A stretch of 22,332 bases of DNA, taken from contig JALMLS010000327.1 of the NCBI GenBank assembly GCA_038496445.1, positions 1-22,332 on the forward strand. Direction: 5' to 3'. Source of the stretch: Trichosphaerium sp. ATCC 40318. Its lineage: Eukaryota; Discosea; Flabellinia; Trichosidae. Below the pieces are notes generated by a model that worked only from the letters and a program-made list of their open reading frames with translations, was not told the origin of the DNA and did no database searches. Made by a program: the position numbers and the translations under genes. Of the stretch, positions 16,814-22,332 are shown piece after piece; the first letter of the stretch is position 1, and the number at the start of each line of letters is the position of its first letter.

Positions 16814-19800
16814 TTATTTTAATTGCTGGCTTAGTCTAGTATTGATTTCCGACAGTCTTCTGTGAACTTGTTTTAGTCTTTTGTTTTCTTCCAATAGCTT
16901 GTCATATGCGGTTGGTTGTTGTATTTGAGTCTCATTTGAATAGCTAGAGGCCCATAATTGCCTTTGCACAAAAGTAAGTAAGAAAGTGATTGATCGCACT
17001 TATTTTGTACCGCTTGTCACCAGTACTCTCTGATGTTGCAGATGATTTCTTTGCTCTTTTCCTTTGTATTTGGGGCTCATTCGAATAGCTAGAGGCCCAT
17101 AATTGTCTTTGCACAAAAGTAAGTAAGGAAAGTGATTGATCACACTTATTTTGTACCGATTGGAGACAAAGTTGTCACAATCATCAAAATCAGACAAGTC
17201 ATCAGAACCAGATTCACCGATACCCCCTGATGCTGCAGGTGATTGGATCTTGTTGGTTTTCTTGGACAGTTTCTTTACTCTTTTCCTGTTTTGGTTTTTT
17301 CGTTTAACTGCAATGATATAACGAGCAACAGTCTGTACATCTAAAATCACAACTTAGTCAACAAAGTACATCAATTGTAATCACTACCTTGAGCTACAAC
17401 TAGCTCATCATACATTGCTTTATCTATTTTATCTTGCTCCAACACTTGTCCTTTGCTGTTTACCAATACATAGTGACTTTGATATCCAGCTTTAATTGGT
17501 TTACCAACAAGGTTATCTTCATCTTTAGGGTTTTCTGTAACCTATCAATGCTTTGTAAGTAAACAAACCAGTAATGTGATTGGTTGCAGTTGTGTACAGG
17601 ATATACATTCCCAGGCGTAACCAAACTAAGCACAAGTGTCTTCTTGTTGTCTTTACCAGATGTATCATATGAACAGGCATACTTAATGCTGCGCTATTTC
17701 AAAAAACAAGTCAGATTGGCAATGGTGACTTTTTAACCATACTGTAAAATAGATTCCTTGACCGTAGTATCCAGCATCCAACGAACTTAATACTCCAAAT
17801 CCAGCCTTTACAATACTCCAAGCGGCTTTATGAGATGTTCCGTGAACCATTAATACAACTGGTAGCTGATTATTGGGTTAACAATGCACATGTATAAAAT
17901 ATACCTGATCAGAAACGTCATGGATACAGGCGCTGGATTTCGCTATGAGATTAAAAGCATGCTTTGCAACTCTTTTCTTGTGATCATTGTGGTCATCAGT
18001 TTTGTTCCATGTGTCTGGTAGGTCTCTAATTAAAACATTTCTGTTAAGAATTCACTTGTAGTAATAAAATAGTTCCTCAACGTATAAACGTACTGGTGTC
18101 TTTGCTTCAGCATGGTATTGTATGTGCCAAAGTTGTCGGTCAATATATCATTGCAAACAAGATGAGCTTCTACAACATCATATTTATCATAGCCGTGCAT
18201 CGTTGACATTTGTTGGTAAAGAAACTGTAGTTCTCTCTTGGCTACAATATCATTTTTATTTGAATCAAGAAGATTCAGTGTTCTGAAGTGTGTTGCTTTT
18301 TTAATTGTACCCCTTTTTTGTTCACAAAAACAGTTAAACACGAGTTAATAAATACTTATGTTGCTACTCACTTGCTGTTAGATCTATCCCAGGTGTGGGC
18401 ATAATGTAATCTTGGATTTAAGTCCCATGACGTCTCACTTTTTAACCCTTCAAGTTTTAGTGTGGTTGGACTAACAGTGCTTTTTTACCTGCTGTAGGGT
18501 TTTCAACTCTTTGATTTGGAGATATAGGATTAATAACGTGTTTGCAATCCTTGCATTCACATTTTTTGAAACTACCAATGTGCTTAGAGAGCTTCTACTC
18601 AAACTGTTAGCAAAAATAACTACAAAACAATTACGTGGTTTTGATTATGTTGAGTTGCACAATAACTGCACAAATACAATCCATATTGAGAACACTCATA
18701 GCAAGCAAACGCTGTACAATGTTAATAAAAGAAATACCACTAAACACATACTATCTTGCTTGGGTACTTTTTGAAGAGAATTTGTACACCATCCTTCTTT
18801 TATACACATTTCAATAACAGACCCAGTTTGTTTAGTATTACTCCACATATCATCTGGTAAGTCGGATAGAATTCCTTCCATCAGCTCTCCTTGCTGTAAC
18901 CAAAAGCTCTAATGAACCAAAATAAGTTATTATATTACACATACTTGTATTATGTGTTCATACCGAAGATTGTACAAATGTGCGATTATATGTACAAATC
19001 AAATGACAAATGCCTTTTTGCATTGCAAGTTTAAAATATGGACGTGTTGGCTTTGTGTGATTAGTACTTAATAGTTGGTACAAAAGGAAGACATACCAAG
19101 TATTGCAACCATTTTGCAAGATTGAGTCGCCAGTGAGGTATCTCTTTCATATGAGCACATGATAACCATAGTTCACAACTTTGTTGATCATTTGGAAACA
19201 GTGTCAAAAGAGTTTCAAACACATTGATGAACGCAGGCTCATCAGCAACCACCTGTGTTAGTATTTTGATTAAAGCCTCTTTCCATTCAATTGAAATTAA
19301 TAAAATGTCTATAGTTTGTTTCAACAATGTTTTCAAAACTGGGTTGTGCCCATTTTTTGCTAATATGAATTTAATGTCTTCAAATCAAGTTTATTTGTAT
19401 AAATACCTGCACAAATTAAAGCAGTACTTCCATTGTCTCGTTTGGCTTCAATGTTGGCTCCTGATTCAAGTAATACTTTTATCACATTATTGTGTCCATT
19501 AAAGGCTACCAATTAAGAGTATATGTGAGTAACAGATGTTGTTATGGTTAAACACAATCATACCTGCATCAATCAAAGCAGTACTTTCATCTTTTTCTTT
19601 GGCTTCAATATTGGCTCCTGATTCAAGTAATACTTTTATCACATTATCGTGTCCATTATATGCTACCAATTAAAGAGTATGTGAGTAACAGATGTTGTTA
19701 TGGTTAAGCACTATCATACCTGCATTAATCAAAGCAGTGATTCCATTTTTTTCTTTGGCTTCAATGTTGGCTCCTGATTCAAGTAATACTTTTATCACAT

Positions 19801-21312
19801 TATCATGTCCATTATATGCTACCAATTAAAAAGTATGTGAGTAACAGATGTTGTTATGGTTAAGCACTATCATACCTGCATCAATCAAAGCAGTATGTCC
19901 ATTTTTTTCTTTGGCTTCAATGTTGGCTCCTGATTCAAGTAATACTTTTATCACATTATCATGTCCTTTATATGCTACCAATTAAAGAGTATGTGAGTAA
20001 CAGATGTTGTTATGGTTAAGCACTATCATACCTGCGCCAATTAAAGCAGTGATTCCATTGTCTCGTTTGGCTTCAATGTTGGCTCCTGATTCAAGTAATA
20101 CTTTTATCACATTATCGTGTCCATTATATGCTACCAATTAAAGAGTATGTGAGTAACAGATGTTGTTATGGTTAAGCACTATCATACCTGCATTAATCAA
20201 AGCAGTGCTTCCATTTTTTTCTTTGGCTTCAATGTTGGCTCCTGATTCAAGTAATACTTTTATCACATTATTGTGTCCATTATATGCTACCAATTAAAAA
20301 GTATGTGAGTAACAGATGTTGTTATTAAACACAATCATACCTGCATCAATCAAAGCAGTACTTCCATTTTTTTCTTTGGCTTCAATATTGGCTCCTGATT
20401 CAAGTAATACTTTTATCACATTATCATGTCCATTATATGCTACCAATTAAAGAGTATGTGAGTAACAGATGCTGTTATAGTTAAACACTATCATACCTGC
20501 GCTAATTAAAGCAGTGATTCCATCTTTTTCTTTGGCTTCAATGTTGGCTCCTGATTCAAGTAATACTTTTATCACATTATCATGTCCTTGAATGGCTACC
20601 AATTAAAGAGTATGTGAGTAACAGATGTTGTTATGGTTAAGCACTATCATACCTGCATTAATCAAAGCAGTGCTTCCATTTTTTTCTTTGGCTTCAATGT
20701 TGGCTCCTGATTCAAGTAATACTTTTATCACATTATCATGTCCATTATATGCTACCAATTAAAGAGTATGTGAGTAACAGATGATGTTATATTTAAACAC
20801 TATCATACCTGCACCAAGTAAAGCTGTATAGCCATTATTATTTTTTGCTTCAATGTTCAATCTTGATTGTATGCATAACATTACAATAACATGGAGATTG
20901 TTGCAAGCTACAAATTGGGTTGATACTTAAGTGTTGGTAAATACAAACCTGAATAGAATAGAATGTCGTTTGCTATGTCAAGAGTATGTAGACTTTGTAT
21001 CAGCACATCACCTAAAGGAAAAGTGTTTTTATTATAAGAGAACGTGTTTAAACCAAAGGAGGTACATGTAGTAATATTGGGGTATTTGCATTGAAGCTGC
21101 GCCAATTCGGCTATTGAAGATTTTTAATAAACGGAGAGGTAGATCAAAGATTCGTTTCTATTACCTTTTAATTCTGATTCTTCGATGCTATGTGGCTCTG
21201 CCATGAAGCGTTGTAACCAGTGTTGATTGTATGGTAAAATGGTTTTAAGTTTCGCCGACGGTTCATAGAATTGTTTGTGTTCCGGCTCGTGTACATTGTT
21301 TGCGTTCAACAT
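16814..21312 (-). CDS. ANK-UBR-PARP protein, 26 exons, about 1027 residues
   Basis: A predicted ADP-ribosyltransferase combining ankyrin repeats, a UBR box and a PARP domain. Exons on the minus strand: 21312-21165, 21011-20949, ten ankyrin exons (20907-20809 down to 19505-19407), 19359-19097, 19050-18964, 18908-18752, 18711-18635, 18591-18489, 18447-18372, 18312-18094, 18040-17905, 17865-17743, 17693-17598, 17541-17388, 17340-17157, 17088-17011, 16943-16814. All introns are GT-AG, mostly 39-68 nt; phases agree throughout and the sum is 1028 codons with stop. Residues: ankyrin 71-400 plus part of an eleventh, helical linker to ~550, UBR box ~552-611, PARP ~655-905, basic then acidic tail, coiled coil ~990-1027. 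The apparent triad is His781, Tyr812, Glu892. Start: first in-frame ATG; the frame is open back to a TAA near 21419, and two out-of-frame ATGs precede it. Nuclear location is suggested by lysine/arginine clusters (KRK...RKR). Family members modify proteins with ADP-ribose from NAD+; targets here are unknown. Confidence 0.88.
16900..17160 (-). repeat. Internal duplication that made the penultimate exon
   Basis: Intron 24 (17156-17089) and intron 25 (17010-16944) are near-identical, as are the first bases of the exons after them (CTATTC[GA]AATGAG...CAAATACAA). The unit is about 145 bp. The repeat gives YSNEPQIQ and YSNETQIQ in the protein and keeps phase (CG|C). Confidence 0.85.
17157..18312 (-). 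other. PARP catalytic domain (six exons)
   Basis: Exons 19-24. The early part has YDVVEAHLVCNDILTDNF, like the strand before the NAD+ site in PARPs. Exon 21 has VHGTS (triad His781) and IVKAGFGVLSSLDAGYYGQG followed by IYFT (Tyr812), the most diagnostic PARP signature. Exon 22 has SIKYAC (the usual S..Y after the signature) and LVLSLVTPGNVY. Exon 23 has GYQSHYVLV and YDELVVAQ (Glu892, the position that allows polymer formation). Exon 24 closes with VQTVARYIIAV, matching the Q..x.Yl end of the fold. All key residues are present, so activity is likely; whether it makes mono- or poly-ADP-ribose cannot be read from sequence alone. Confidence 0.88.
18489..18908 (-). other. UBR-box-like zinc finger (exons 15-17)
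   Basis: After splicing, residues ~552-611 contain C552, C558, then FACYEC (C573, C576), LCSYC (C584, C587), HNQNH (H591, H595), and KKCECKDC (C606, C608, C611). The spacing C-x2-C-x7-C-x2-C-x3-H-x3-H then about ten residues to a CxC matches UBR boxes, especially the FBXO11/UBR4-5 type that ends in CDCG. UBR boxes bind N-degrons or structure ubiquitin ligases. Here CEC replaces CDC and the glycine is lysine, so peptide binding may differ. A 43-nt intron falls exactly after His595. Confidence 0.75.
18752..19359 (-). other. Helical linker region with eleventh ankyrin start
   Basis: Exon 13 opens with KNGHNPVLKTLLKQ, the first helices of an eleventh ankyrin repeat, then turns into sequence I do not recognise, rich in L, W and I. 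Exon 14 (19050-18964) was placed by frame: acceptor CACACAAAG at 19051 follows a good branch site (TACTAAT), and its end joins exon 15 in phase. Exon 15 begins SFWLQQGELMEGILSDLP. Confidence 0.65.
19407..20907 (-). repeat. Array of ten one-repeat ankyrin exons, ~156-bp period
   Basis: Ten 99-nt exons start at 19407, 19564, 19720, 19876, 20032, 20188, 20341, 20497, 20653 and 20809; each encodes one 33-residue ankyrin repeat (NGHDNVIKVLLESGANIEAK core) in the same phase (G|CA). Nine introns of 54-58 nt between them are nearly identical. Repeat 1 (20809-20907) is the most diverged (VMLCIQSRLNIEAK). Variation among repeats 2-10 is concentrated after EAK (EKN, EKD, RDN, then G/E and S/I/H) and in the residue before the last alanine (N, D, S, G, C). 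Confidence 0.93.
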
Positions 21313-21528
21313 ATCTCCCCGTTCATATACAAAGCCTTCTCCCACACGTACGATGAGAAGATACGGAGATAATACATATGGCGCAATACAACGCGCAAAC
21401 ACAAAATACGGTTCGTTTGCTTAAAATTATGCGACGTTTGTAGTTTTTTGGCGTTTTCTTTGCCGTTCCCTTTTTAATACTACAACTACTGCCAAAAAAC
21501 TGGCTGTACGTGGTTACGTTGCGTATAG

Positions 21529-21536
21529 TATATATA
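21529..21536 (-). promoter_or_regulatory. TATA-like box upstream of the PARP gene
   Basis: The minus strand reads CTCTATATATACTATACGC here, about 215 bp upstream of the proposed ATG (21312). It is the best TATA-like string in the flank. Short-gene promoters in invertebrates often lack TATA, so it is only a candidate. Confidence 0.35.
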
Positions 21537-21539
21537 GAG

Positions 21540-22332
21540 GTTAAAGCAGTGGTTTACGACACCAAAAACTCAGTTACGTTCCTATTTCGTTCAGGATTAG
21601 TTCCTCGGTACAATAACGCGTGAAACATTAAGAGAAGGGGCAAACGATAAAACTTGTTGACAGCACGTGAGGATAAATTTTTCAATTTAACACGTGGGTT
21701 TTCAGCCACAACTGTTTTTAGTCTCATTCCTTGCCAGCATCCCGAACGCAATCAGTACAGCTATGATCATGTACGCCCTAAAAGCTCCTTGTATGTACAG
21801 GAATAAAACCTAGAAATAGTTTTGAAATAATTTGGGCATTTGAAGAGCTGAGATGAACTCCAACTAGTTAGAATTTCCAGTGTGAGCTTCAACAACTCAA
21901 AGCGTTACAGAATATTTGCGGTTGCGTAACGCTTACTATTCTATAGTTCTAAGATTGCAAATAATGGCTATGATTTTTAGTTTTTACCACTTTATTGCGT
22001 AGCTATGTATCTACAGCCAGCAGACAAAAGTATGAAAAGTTCCTTTATACCGCACAAGAACGCACTTAAAATCTTTCTTGAATAAATATCAACTCAAGGT
22101 GGAAACTTTGTTTACAATTGCTTGTTGCTGATAAGCCACTTAGTGTCATTTGCTCTTAAAGTGTTGCGGTCAAAACTGCAAGCGACAATTCTACTCACTC
22201 TCTCAAATTACAAAAAAAAGCATAACAAGCAACATTTGTATTAGTAAAGCTGCCGTGATTGAACAGTATCATTGCTATGAAATTATCTAAACATGACAAA
22301 CTGATAAAGCCACTACAATCATGTATTGTGTA
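21540..22332. other. Upstream flank without a supported gene
   Basis: No known protein family is seen. A 65-codon minus frame (21554-21751) has no recognised match. A perfect nine-base inverted pair (AAGCGTTAC 21900-21908 and GTAACGCTT 21926-21934) could form a hairpin. The rest is AT-rich with scattered AATAAA. Confidence 0.4.

Noticed and set aside
18448-18488. 18-nt intron ending at CACTGTTAG between exons 17 and 18
   Set aside because: Too short for splicing and gives a stop. The acceptor ACTTGAAG (41-nt intron) restores the frame exactly.
18964-19066. Exon 14 starting right after TATTAAG at 19066
   Set aside because: It breaks the reading phase by one base. The acceptor at 19051 keeps phase with both neighbours and puts TACTAAT in the branch-site position.
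19407-20907. Regular ~156-bp repeats could suggest a CRISPR-like or satellite array
   Set aside because: Each unit is a 99-nt ankyrin exon plus a short GT-AG intron in constant phase, inside a longer spliced gene; no short repeat with unique spacers.
21124-21402. 92-codon frame as exon 1 starting at 21402
   Set aside because: The codon at 21400-21402 is GTG, not ATG, and the frame runs past the real splice donor at 21165 to an intronic stop. The first in-frame ATG is at 21312.
21900-21934. Nine-base inverted pair as the ends of a tiny mobile element
   Set aside because: Only 35 bp in total, no target duplication, and a single example; a small hairpin is the most that can be claimed.

Overview
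The window is eukaryotic and AT-rich. Coding exons are short and separated by GT-AG introns, most of them only about 40-70 nt long. There are AATAAA poly(A) signals and dense, decayed transposable elements. An invertebrate-type animal genome with very short introns (a sponge is plausible) fits best, but this is inference; nothing in the sequence fixes the species.

Positions 1-11650 form a giant near-perfect palindrome. The left arm (1-5595) and right arm (6055-11650) are reverse complements, with position x matching 11650-x (one base off in the outermost ~270 bp). They flank a 459-bp unique spacer (5596-6054). Each arm holds the same wreckage of a DIRS-like tyrosine-recombinase retrotransposon (reverse transcriptase, RNase H, tyrosine recombinase), broken by three insertions: a ~1.04-kb CAGGGCTGAAACT-ended non-autonomous DNA element (MITE A), a truncated relative (MITE B), and a 583-bp insertion bounded by TTAA. 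Because both arms share the same insertions, the inverted duplication came after them. The spacer is not transposon. It is the decayed 3' end of a paralogue of the PARP gene found at the right of the window.

Positions 11541-13915 carry a second, outer copy of the RT-RNase H segment on the minus strand, with its own full-length MITE (C). It is joined to the palindromic copy through MITE A, which looks like the scar of recombination between two MITE copies. Positions 13935-15329 hold a broken hAT-type transposase (minus strand, BED zinc finger first). Positions 15430-16760 have no recognisable gene.

Positions 16814-21312 (minus strand) hold the main gene. Every reading frame, phase and splice site closes into a 26-exon model of 1027 codons: N-terminal region, ten 33-residue ankyrin repeats (one per 99-nt exon) plus the start of an eleventh, a helical linker, a UBR-box zinc finger, a PARP (ADP-ribosyltransferase) catalytic domain with an apparent H-Y-E triad, a basic/acidic tail and a C-terminal leucine-zipper-like coiled coil. 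This ANK-UBR-PARP combination is the most interesting object here: binding modules for protein targets, a possible N-degron/ubiquitin-type reader, and an ADP-ribosylating enzyme on one chain. Positions 21540-22332 are upstream flank with a TATA-like element and no supported gene.
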